A program made the translations under genes and the position numbers. From contig NZ_JAABNN010000008.1 of assembly GCF_009928415.1 (NCBI RefSeq), forward strand, positions 62,001-126,000: DNA of 64,000 bases, in the 5' to 3' direction. Numbering within the stretch: the stretch's first letter is position 1; the number at the start of each line of letters is the position of its first letter. Below are positions 1-8,393 of the stretch, piece by piece. This stretch comes from Bacillus sp. USDA818B3_A. GTDB taxonomy: Bacteria > Bacillota > Bacilli > Bacillales > Cytobacillaceae. The notes below the pieces were generated by a model. It had not been told where the DNA came from. It did no database searches and saw only the letters and a program-made list of their open reading frames with translations.

Positions 1-550
1 CGTTGACGGTTGATATTTGACTATCTACTAATTTTAAGACGAGGTCGATATCATGGATCATTAAATCAAGGACTACATCTGTTTCAATGTTTCGGTTCGG
101 TACCCCAAATCTCCTAGCCTCCAAGGAAATCACATTTCCCTTATTCATAAGCTCTGAAAGCTGTTTGAAAGCAGGGTTAAAACGTTCTACATGACCAACT
201 TGAACTACTACTGACCCTTTATCCACCGCTTTTATTATTTGCTGAGCTTCTTTTAATGAAGACACAAATGGCTTTTCAACTAAGACATGTTTAACTTTCT
301 GAATCGCTTGCATTGTTAATGAAAAATGATGGGACGTCTGGACGGCTATGATGACAGCATCAACTGTATCGATGAGTTTGCTGAAAGACGAAAAACTTTG
401 AACGCCAAACGTGCTTGCTATCTTTTCACTTCTTTTCTGTTCAATATCAAATACCCCGATAAAGTCTGCATTTTTCATCATTTGTAGGACCTTACAATGA
501 TTTACTCCCATACTTCCCACGCCCGCAACCCCTATTTTAATTGGTGGCAT
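1..550 (-). CDS. Gfo/Idh/MocA-family NAD(P)-dependent sugar dehydrogenase (C-terminus outside window)
   Basis: The gene reads leftward from an ATG at 548-550 and leaves the window at base 1, so about 183 N-terminal residues are visible. A Rossmann motif GVAGVGSMG lies near the start, the family signature VEKPF follows, and the segment around MIHDIDL is typical of the family. Such enzymes oxidise a hydroxyl of a nucleotide sugar; the closest described roles are the UDP-GlcNAc(A) 3-dehydrogenases GnnA and WlbA/WbpB. The start overlaps the end of the upstream aminotransferase by 19 bases, so the two are translationally coupled. Oxidation followed by transamination at C3 is the natural reading of the pair. 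The family call is firm; the exact substrate is inference. Confidence 0.85.
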   Translation of the reverse strand, partial: MPPIKIGVAGVGSMGVNHCKVLQMMKNADFIGVFDIEQKRSEKIASTFGVQSFSSFSKLIDTVDAVIIAVQTSHHFSLTMQAIQKVKHVLVEKPFVSSLKEAQQIIKAVDKGSVVVQVGHVERFNPAFKQLSELMNKGNVISLEARRFGVPNRNIETDVVLDLMIHDIDLVLKLVDSQISTVN

Positions 551-1650
551 GGCTGATCTCCAAAGTATTCCTTTATTGCTGCAATAATATAGTCTTGTTG
601 CTTTTGGGTCATCATTGGATTTATTGGTAAAGCCAAAATTCTTTTGGTGCATCTTTCCGAAACAGGAAAATGACCATTTTTATATCCAAGATGAGAAAAA
701 GCTTTTTGGAGATGGAGTGGTATGGGGTAATAGATGCCTGTTGCAATTTCTTTTTGTTTAAGAAAATGGGCTAATTGGTCTTGTTGATTGGTCTCTATGC
801 AATATTGATGAAAAACATGTTCCCTTTCATCTGCCTCTACAGGGACTTGAACAGTTTCCGCCAATTTTAAAGAATATTCTCCCGCCAATTCTTTTCGTCG
901 ATTATTCCACTCGTCTAACCGTTTGAATTTCACACTAAGAATCGCAGCTTGTATTTCATCTAATCGACTATTTAATCCAATATGTGTATGGACATACCGC
1001 TCTGAACTACCATGGTTCCTCAGTAATTTAAGTTTTCTATATAAATCACCATTGTTTGTTACAATCATTCCTCCATCACCGTATGCACCTAAATTTTTAG
1101 ATGGGAAGAAAGAAAAACAACCAAAATCTCCGAATGAACCAATTTTTTTCCCTCGATAGGAAGCTCCAATGGATTGACAGGCATCCTCTATAACACGAAG
1201 GTTATGCTTACGAGAAATGGCCAAAATAGTATCCATATCCGCCGGCTGACCAAATAAATGTACCACCATAATAGCTTTCGTTTTTTCTGTAATTACACTT
1301 TCAATCAAATCGGGATTCATGTTATACGTTTTTGGATCAATATCGACAAACACCGGTGTGGCCCCCACCCTTGCAATTACTTCTGCAGTCGAAAAAAAAG
1401 TAAAGGGAGTTGTAATCACTTCATCTCCGCTTCCGATATTTAAGGCTTCCAAACATAATAGTAGTGCGTCCGTACCATTTGCCACTCCCAATCCGTGTGC
1501 TACACCTATATATTGAGAAATTTCCTTTTCCAATTTTCCTCCATTCGGACCTAAAATAAAACAGCTGCTTTCTAATACTTCCTGGATTACTTGGTTCAAT
1601 TCATTTTTTAATGTTTCATATTCAGTTTTTAAATCAACAAGAGGAATCAT
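532..1650 (-). CDS. DegT/DnrJ/EryC1/StrS-family PLP-dependent sugar aminotransferase
   Basis: This 372-residue protein has the length and fold signature of sugar aminotransferases. The opening PLVDLKTEY is typical, NGTDAL near residue 60 binds cofactor phosphate, EDACQS at about 155-160 carries the PLP-nitrogen aspartate, and Lys185 in FFPSKNLGAYGDGG is the expected Schiff-base lysine. The family transfers an amino group, usually from glutamate, to a keto sugar nucleotide. The start is set by AGAGGTGAGAG just upstream. It follows a small collagen-like gene on the same strand and overlaps the next dehydrogenase gene. By analogy with GnnB/WlbC the product may be a UDP-3-amino-3-deoxy-GlcNAc; that substrate is inferred from the neighbour only. 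Confidence 0.9.
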   Translation of the reverse strand: MIPLVDLKTEYETLKNELNQVIQEVLESSCFILGPNGGKLEKEISQYIGVAHGLGVANGTDALLLCLEALNIGSGDEVITTPFTFFSTAEVIARVGATPVFVDIDPKTYNMNPDLIESVITEKTKAIMVVHLFGQPADMDTILAISRKHNLRVIEDACQSIGASYRGKKIGSFGDFGCFSFFPSKNLGAYGDGGMIVTNNGDLYRKLKLLRNHGSSERYVHTHIGLNSRLDEIQAAILSVKFKRLDEWNNRRKELAGEYSLKLAETVQVPVEADEREHVFHQYCIETNQQDQLAHFLKQKEIATGIYYPIPLHLQKAFSHLGYKNGHFPVSERCTKRILALPINPMMTQKQQDYIIAAIKEYFGDQPCHQLK

Positions 1651-1733
1651 TCTCTCTCACCTCTATATGCTATTAATCTTTGATAAAGGAGCTATCGTCT
1701 ATTAAACTTTAGATCTCGTTTGTGAAAGTTTGT

Positions 1734-1895
1734 TTAATAATCCGCATCAGATGGAGGTGGAGATTCAGGCGGTTTTGGACCTTTGGGACCTTTTGGGCCT
1801 TTTGGGCTTTTTGGACCCTTTGGACCCTTTGGACCCTTTGTACCCTTTGGACCTTTTGGTTCTCCTGACATTGCAGAATTATGATTTTTAGTCAT
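1734..1895 (-). CDS. small collagen-like (Gly-Pro-Lys repeat) peptide, 53 aa
   Basis: A 53-residue open frame starts at an ATG at 1893-1895, preceded at good spacing by GAGAGGT. After a short polar head (MTKNHNSAMSGEP) it runs as consecutive Gly-X-Lys triplets, mostly GPK with one GTK and one SPK, from about residue 14 to 41. It ends in a Pro/Ser/Asp-rich tail (PPESPPPSDADY). The DNA is a degenerate 9-bp repeat. No signal peptide or membrane segment is seen. Collagen-like triplets occur in exosporium proteins such as BclA, usually in much longer chains. It is the first gene of the leftward sugar-gene run, 83 bases before the aminotransferase. A role as a surface or spore peptide is inference. 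Confidence 0.7.
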   Translation of the reverse strand: MTKNHNSAMSGEPKGPKGTKGPKGPKGPKSPKGPKGPKGPKPPESPPPSDADY

Positions 1896-2118
1896 TTTTT
1901 ATTACCTCTCTTCGATGGAATTACTTATATACCATATTTCTTAGTAATATGTACTTAAACTCACTTTGGTGAGAATGGTCTTTAAAAAATAAATTGCACA
2001 TTGGTACGTCACCCTGGAAAATGTATTCGAATAAAATAACGAGAAATTTCGTTTTTTTTTAACAGCAGCATAAATAGTAAAAGTAAAAGAACACATTTCA
2101 TATGAACTGGTGATAAAA

Positions 2119-3087
2119 ATGAAAATAATAACATACACGGATGAATATGAAAGCAAATGGGATAACTTTGTTCAAAATTCAAAAAATGGAACATTTATGC
2201 AACAACGCAAATTTCTAAATTATCACTCCAAAGAAAAATTCCAAGATTGTTCCTTAATGGCATTTGACACTAAAGATCGAATTATCGCTGTAATCCCAGC
2301 AGCATTAAAGTTTGAAAACGAATCATCCATTTTTTGTTCTCATCCAGGTGCCTCACATGGCGGAATTATCATTAATCAATCCTTTGATACTGCAAAAGCT
2401 CTAACATTAATCCCTCTCTTGATTGAACACTGCAATGGGATGGGGGTAAAAGCCATTGAAATGAAAATGGTTCCCCGCATTTACCATTCCTGGCCTTCAG
2501 ATGAAATTGACTTTTCATTAAGGTACTTCGGATTTACTCCCGAGATCACAGAATTAGCAACCGCCCTCCCACTTAAAAATATCGAAAATTATGAACTCTA
2601 TATGGAAAAAAATGCGATAAGAAATAAGAACAAGGCAATAAATAGCGGAGTTGTCGTAAAAGAAAATAACGATCTTGCTGGTTATTGGGGAATATTGGAG
2701 TCTAATTTATTAAAAAGACATAACAGCCATCCTACTCACACATACAATGAGATACTGGATCTTAGACAAAGATTTCCAGAAAAAATTAAACTTTTTTCTG
2801 CCTTTTACGAAAAAAAAATGATTGCTGGTGTTTTGGTTTTTATCCTTAACAATCGTGTATTAAATTGTTTTTATATATGTCATGATGAAAATTTTCAGCA
2901 ACTTAGACCTTTGAATCTTGTTTTCAGTGCCCTTATTCAGTTGGGGGTAAATGAAGGATTCCACTTTTTGGATTGGGGGATTTCTACTGAGAATAAAGGG
3001 AAAGCGGTGAATCAAGGTTTGTTTAAGTTTAAGGAAGGGTTTGCCGGTCGAGGCGTGTTACGTGAAACCTACAGGTTAACTTTATGA
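2119..3087 (+). CDS. FemAB/GNAT-like N-acyltransferase
   Basis: This protein of about 322 residues has the layout of the Acetyltransf_6/FemAB-like group. An N-terminal half is followed by a GNAT core with AGVLVFILNN near residue 240 and the C-terminal block FLDWGISTENKGKAVNQG, which is typical of lipid II or polysaccharide aminoacyl/acyltransferase relatives. No signal peptide or membrane segment is visible. The ATG at 2119 is preferred because GGTGAT lies 5-6 bases before it; a GTG at 2110 is in frame but overlaps that site. It heads the rightward operon, divergent from the collagen-like gene. A likely role is acylation of the amino sugar made by the neighbouring enzymes, which is inference. 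Confidence 0.75.
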   Translation: MKIITYTDEYESKWDNFVQNSKNGTFMQQRKFLNYHSKEKFQDCSLMAFDTKDRIIAVIPAALKFENESSIFCSHPGASHGGIIINQSFDTAKALTLIPLLIEHCNGMGVKAIEMKMVPRIYHSWPSDEIDFSLRYFGFTPEITELATALPLKNIENYELYMEKNAIRNKNKAINSGVVVKENNDLAGYWGILESNLLKRHNSHPTHTYNEILDLRQRFPEKIKLFSAFYEKKMIAGVLVFILNNRVLNCFYICHDENFQQLRPLNLVFSALIQLGVNEGFHFLDWGISTENKGKAVNQGLFKFKEGFAGRGVLRETYRLTL

Positions 3088-3102
3088 AATTAGGTGATTA
3101 AA

Positions 3103-4062
3103 TTGAAAATCCTGTTTATTGAAGCCGCAAAACAGTATTTATTGGGGCTTCCCTCCGGTTTTGAAAAGAGTGGTTGTACTGTCAAAGTATTGACAGATAT
3201 TCAAGAAGAAGAATTGGAAACAACAATAAAGGAATTTAAGCCAGATTTGGCAGTAACTGCAGGCTGGACTAAAATTCATACAAGAGTCAAATTACAGCTA
3301 CTACAACGGCTCTTAAAAAAGTATGGAGTGAAACATGCTTATTGGGCAACCGAAGATCCTCGTTGGAGGGAAAAATGGTCATTGTATTATATCGAATCCA
3401 CACATCCCGATTATATATTTACAATAGACCGAGAATCGATTCCTTATTATGAAAATCTGGGTTATTCAGCCCATCACCTTACATGGGCATGTAATCCTGA
3501 TTTCCACAAACCAGGCAACAAGCAAGAGCAGTATTCATGTGACATTGCTGTTGTAGCCACTGCAGGAGTAACCTGGAGTTCTTACCGTAAAAATAGTATC
3601 CAGATTCTCTTGCAACCATTACTTGAAAAAGGATATAACCTAAAAATTTGGGGCACCCGATGGGAAAAGGTAGATCCCAACATCATCGGCTTTGACGTAC
3701 CATCAGAATTTCTGAAGCAAAAGCTACCATATACAGAAACAAACGATGTTTATAGCACGGCAAAAATCGTTCTGGGCTTTCAAAACACTTTTACAGAATT
3801 AAACTCAAGAACGTTTGAAGTTCTCGCATCTCAGGGATTACTGCTTACACCACTTACCCCTGCCGTTGAAGAATTATTTATACCGAGTAAGCATCTTGTT
3901 TGTTCATCTTCTCCCAAAGAAACTTTAGAGTTAGTCGATTATTATCTGACACATGAAAATGAAAGAAAGACTATAGCGAAACTTGGACAGAAGGAAGTCT
4001 ACTCCAAACATACCTACACACACCGTGCTAAAGAAATATTAAAGGTAGTGGGTAGTGGGTGA
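3103..4062 (+). CDS. CgeB-like family glycosyltransferase
   Basis: The roughly 319-residue product matches the CgeB/DUF3880 plus glycosyltransferase-1-like layout. The N-terminal half contains HAYWATEDPRWREKW and a PDYIFTIDRESIPYYENLG segment. The C-terminal half contains the nucleotide-sugar part with LNSRTFEVLASQGLLLTP. In B. subtilis, CgeB is made late in the mother cell and helps glycosylate the spore crust, so this gene points to a spore or cell-surface glycan. The TTG at 3103 follows AGGTGATTAAA at the same spacing as in the gene before it; an in-frame GTG at 3094 lies inside that site. It starts 15 bases after the previous stop. The acceptor and donor are unknown. Confidence 0.78.
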   Translation: MKILFIEAAKQYLLGLPSGFEKSGCTVKVLTDIQEEELETTIKEFKPDLAVTAGWTKIHTRVKLQLLQRLLKKYGVKHAYWATEDPRWREKWSLYYIESTHPDYIFTIDRESIPYYENLGYSAHHLTWACNPDFHKPGNKQEQYSCDIAVVATAGVTWSSYRKNSIQILLQPLLEKGYNLKIWGTRWEKVDPNIIGFDVPSEFLKQKLPYTETNDVYSTAKIVLGFQNTFTELNSRTFEVLASQGLLLTPLTPAVEELFIPSKHLVCSSSPKETLELVDYYLTHENERKTIAKLGQKEVYSKHTYTHRAKEILKVVGSG

Positions 4063-4090
4063 ATCATCAGGATAAGGAAGGAATCTCCAG

Positions 4091-4942
4091 ATGCAAAAAT
4101 CGATAAAAAATTCAGTTCAATGCAGCGGAACGTCCATTACCGGTGATATCCAGTCAACAGTCACCTTTTTTCCGTCTCCACCTGATTCTGGTATTGTATT
4201 TGTCCGAGATGATCTACAAGACAAACCAGAAATAGAATGTGTAGCACAGTATGCTCAGTCTGATTCTCGTTGGACTTCACTTGTGAAAAATAATAACAGA
4301 ATCGAGCATACAGAACACATATTAGCCGCCATTACAGGTTTAGGTATTGATAATATTAAAGTCCATCTGGACAGTCCTCATATTCCTGTGGTCAGTCAAT
4401 TTAGCTGTAAGGACTTCATTGACGCACTATTACAAGCAGAAATCATCACTCAACCTAAGCAGAAACGGTTTATCACAATTACTAAGCCACAATGGGTATT
4501 TGATTCCTTCTATTATAATGGACAACGGTATGACAGTATGTTAATTGCTTTACCTGCAGCGGATCCTACTTATACTTATATACTTGATTATCCCAGCATG
4601 AAGCTTCCTAGACAGCTTGCCCATTATAAATTGACCGATGCCTTAGACTTTGTTTCTGAACTCGCATCTGCCAGGTCTTATATTATGGATGACGAGGTTG
4701 ATCTTGTAAAAAACTTAATTGGTAACGCAATGGACCAATGTCTGGTTATTTCCAGGGGAACAGACCATCAGCTTCGATGGGAAAATGAGCCGGCAAGACA
4801 TAAACTGGTTGATTTATTAGGCGATATAACCACCTTAGGCCTTCCGGTTAAAGGGCACTTTATTGGAATAAGATCAGGGCACAAAACCAATATCAAAATG
4901 GCAAAAACAATCATGAGGGATATGGGGAGTGACTTGAGATGA
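4091..4942 (+). CDS. LpxC-like UDP-(acyl)-GlcNAc deacetylase homologue
   Basis: The 283-residue protein follows the LpxC pattern. The block IEHTEHILAAITGLGIDN carries Glu75 and His76; HLDSPHIPVVSQFSCKDF matches the ElDG.E.P region; ASARSYI matches the ARTFG segment; and ARHKLVDLLGD with His237, Lys238 and Asp241 is followed by IRSGHKTN with His264. These are the zinc ligands and catalytic residues of the lipid A deacetylase, so an active hydrolase is plausible. The host lineage has no lipopolysaccharide, so the substrate is probably another N-acyl amino sugar, perhaps from the dehydrogenase/aminotransferase pair. The ATG at 4091 follows AAGGAAGGAA. Its stop overlaps the next ATG in an ATGA. 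Confidence 0.85.
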   Translation: MQKSIKNSVQCSGTSITGDIQSTVTFFPSPPDSGIVFVRDDLQDKPEIECVAQYAQSDSRWTSLVKNNNRIEHTEHILAAITGLGIDNIKVHLDSPHIPVVSQFSCKDFIDALLQAEIITQPKQKRFITITKPQWVFDSFYYNGQRYDSMLIALPAADPTYTYILDYPSMKLPRQLAHYKLTDALDFVSELASARSYIMDDEVDLVKNLIGNAMDQCLVISRGTDHQLRWENEPARHKLVDLLGDITTLGLPVKGHFIGIRSGHKTNIKMAKTIMRDMGSDLR

Positions 4943-5628
4943 TTATTTCCATCCATCAACCTAATTACATCCCATGGAGTGGGTATTTTCATAAAATGTT
5001 ATCCAGTGATTTGTTTGTTATTCTCGATGATGTAGACCTTTCAAGAAGGGCGATTACGAATAAAAACAAAATAAAAAGCCCAGATGGCCCCAGATTGTTA
5101 AGTGTTCCTTTAACAAATAAAAGTGGCAAAATTAAAGATATGACAACGTTTGACGACAGTAAATGGCCCCAAAAACATTGGGGTTCTATTCAAAGAAGCT
5201 ATGCCCGGGCACCATTTTGGAAACAGTACCAACAGCTTTTTTTGCCTATTTATGAAAACTCGAGTAAAAAATTAGCAGACTTTAACTTACAGCTAATAGA
5301 AGTCATTCGAACGGTTTTAGAAATAAAAACTCCAATTATTCGGTCTTCTGAGCTTGAAGGAATTCCTGGCCAAAAGGGTGAAAAAATAGTTAACATTTGT
5401 AAAGCTTTAAATGCGACAGTTTATTTATCAGGGACTGGAGCCAAAACGTATAATGATGAAAAAGAATTTGAAAAAAATCAAATACGTTTGGTTTACCAGG
5501 AATTTGTACCTCCTGTTTATCCACAGCTTTGGGGAGAATTTATTCCAAATCTGTCAGTTATTGATTTGCTATTTAACTGCGGTCCAAAGAGTAAAGAATT
5601 TATTCCCAAGCAGGTGATTTATGAGTAA
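4939..5628 (+). CDS. WbqC-family protein
   Basis: The 229-residue protein opens with IISIHQPNYIPWSGYFHKM, the hallmark of the WbqC family (PF08889), and carries the family's YLSGTGAKTYND segment near residue 160. WbqC-like proteins are found in O-antigen and other surface-polysaccharide clusters, often beside aminotransferases and acyl- or aminoacyl-transfer genes; their reaction is not firmly established. The gene starts in an ATGA overlap with the LpxC-like gene and its end overlaps the following ATP-grasp gene by 8 bases, so the three are surely co-translated. No signal peptide or membrane segment is visible. The family call is firm; the function is open. Confidence 0.85.
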   Translation: MIISIHQPNYIPWSGYFHKMLSSDLFVILDDVDLSRRAITNKNKIKSPDGPRLLSVPLTNKSGKIKDMTTFDDSKWPQKHWGSIQRSYARAPFWKQYQQLFLPIYENSSKKLADFNLQLIEVIRTVLEIKTPIIRSSELEGIPGQKGEKIVNICKALNATVYLSGTGAKTYNDEKEFEKNQIRLVYQEFVPPVYPQLWGEFIPNLSVIDLLFNCGPKSKEFIPKQVIYE

Positions 5629-6652
5629 ATTAAATGTTCTAATTACTGGTTCGGGATCGGTTTATGGTGTAGCGGTTATTCAGTCGTTAATAAAATCAAA
5701 GTTAAATGTTAATTTGATCGCAACTGATACACAGCCCTATGCACTGGGTCTCTATTTAGCTCATCACAGTTATATTGTACCGCATGTTAAGGATGAACAG
5801 CTTTATTTAAAAAGATTACTAGAAATTTTGAGATTCGAAAAAATAGATGCTATATTTATCGCCTCATCACAAGAGCTTTCTTTTTACAGTCGGAACAAAG
5901 CTTTGATTGAGGAAGAGATAAGGTGTAGAGTTTTTTCTAACCCACAAGATGTTTTATCCATTTGCAATGATAAATGGAATACTATCCACTTTCTAGAGGA
6001 ACATAATTTTCCATCTCCAAAAACCATTAGGTACCCAGAAGATAATGATAAAATTCATCTGTTTATTGAGAATGTGGGCTTTCCATTTATTGCAAAACCA
6101 AGACATGGTAAGGGATCAGAGGACATTCATCTAGTTAATGATTTAGTTTATTTTAAACAGGTTATTTCCGAGAAAAAAAATATGATCCTTCAGCAATATC
6201 TTCCTGATGAGCAAAATGAATTTACCGTGGGAGTTTGTTGTGGAACAAATGGAAAGGTTTTATCATCCATTGCATTAAAAAGACAATTGCAAGACGGCAT
6301 CACGATGTCTGCCATTTCTGATGATTTTAAGGATATTACTGATTACTGCGAAAAGGTTGCAAAAGCCCTTAAACCCTATGGTCCATGTAACTTTCAACTT
6401 CGAATCTGGAATGGCAAACCTTATATATTTGAAATTAATCCCAGGTTCAGCAGTTCAACTGGCATGCGTACACTTTTTGGTGTAAATGAACCGGAAATTC
6501 TACTGATGGCAGAAGTGCTACAAGAAAGCCTTCCTGAGAGACAAATACTAAAAGCTAGTGTGATACGGCAATACGCAGATTATATAGTTCCAACAGCAGA
6601 AATAGTAAAATTAAAGACTAAGAAGTTCATTATTAAAGATACCACTGAATAA
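5621..6652 (+). CDS. ATP-grasp ligase, carbamoyl-phosphate-synthase-like
   Basis: The 343-residue protein has a Rossmann-like pre-ATP-grasp domain (LITGSGSVYGVAVIQSL at 7-23) and an ATP-grasp core. Lys159 in FIAKPRHGKGS is the expected ATP-phosphate lysine, and FEINPRFSSSTG carries metal ligands Glu271 and Asn273. ATP-grasp ligases of this type join a carboxylate to an amine through an acyl phosphate. Beside WbqC, an acyltransferase and an LpxC-like deacetylase, attachment of an amino acid or other carboxylate to a free amino group on a sugar is a reasonable guess. The ATG at 5621 follows AGGTGATTT, inside the end of the WbqC gene. It is the last gene of the rightward operon. Confidence 0.82.
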   Translation: MSKLNVLITGSGSVYGVAVIQSLIKSKLNVNLIATDTQPYALGLYLAHHSYIVPHVKDEQLYLKRLLEILRFEKIDAIFIASSQELSFYSRNKALIEEEIRCRVFSNPQDVLSICNDKWNTIHFLEEHNFPSPKTIRYPEDNDKIHLFIENVGFPFIAKPRHGKGSEDIHLVNDLVYFKQVISEKKNMILQQYLPDEQNEFTVGVCCGTNGKVLSSIALKRQLQDGITMSAISDDFKDITDYCEKVAKALKPYGPCNFQLRIWNGKPYIFEINPRFSSSTGMRTLFGVNEPEILLMAEVLQESLPERQILKASVIRQYADYIVPTAEIVKLKTKKFIIKDTTE

Positions 6653-6692
6653 AAAACTTTAAAAAACGGGCTCTGGATTAAACCAAAGCCCT
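6650..6692 (-). terminator. tyrS terminator
   Basis: Stem arms at 6668-6676 and 6683-6691 (GGGCTCTGG against CCAAAGCCC) are followed, reading leftward, by a run of T, so this is the intrinsic terminator of tyrS. The T-run on the plus strand is poorer, but the hairpin may also end the ATP-grasp operon that stops at 6652. Confidence 0.7.
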
Positions 6693-6698
6693 AACCTT

Positions 6699-8259
<1,561 letters not shown>

Positions 8260-8265
8260 TAGCTT

Positions 8266-8294
8266 TTTTTATCATATTTCATTGAGGCTGTCAA
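8266..8294 (-). promoter_or_regulatory. sigma-A promoter of tyrS
   Basis: Reading leftward, a perfect -35 TTGACA (8289-8294) is 17 bases from a -10 TAAAAA (8266-8271) preceded by TGA, an extended -10. The start would fall near 8259, giving a full T-box leader. Confidence 0.65.
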
Positions 8295-8306
8295 ACTTCG
8301 AACTGG

Positions 8307-8321
8307 AAATTTCAGAAAATG
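8307..8321. promoter_or_regulatory. candidate CodY box
   Basis: AAATTTCAGAAAATG matches 13 of 15 positions of the CodY consensus AATTTTCWGAAAATT. It lies just upstream of the tyrS promoter and about 35 bp upstream of the -10 of the penicillin-binding-protein gene. A single box of this quality can occur by chance in AT-rich DNA. Confidence 0.35.
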
Positions 8322-8352
8322 TAGAAGGTTGTCAGTTCTTGGTCCATTGATA

Positions 8353-8361
8353 TGCTATAAT
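8353..8361 (+). promoter_or_regulatory. extended -10 promoter of the PBP gene
   Basis: TGCTATAAT is a perfect extended -10 (TG, one base, TATAAT). No good -35 is seen at 16-18 bases upstream. The position, 33 bases before the start codon, suits the penicillin-binding-protein gene. Confidence 0.5.
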
Positions 8362-8393
8362 GAAAGGGATTTTATTATGAGGTGATGCCCTGA

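Noticed and set aside
2110..2118. GTG starts at 2110 and 3094 for the first two right-hand genes
   Set aside because: Both overlap the GGTGAT ribosome site that sits at proper distance from the later ATG (2119) and TTG (3103).
1941..2194. Minus-strand frames of 61-71 residues upstream of the acyltransferase gene
   Set aside because: They are AT-driven frames over a divergent promoter region, with no ribosome sites, and they overlap the start of the rightward operon.
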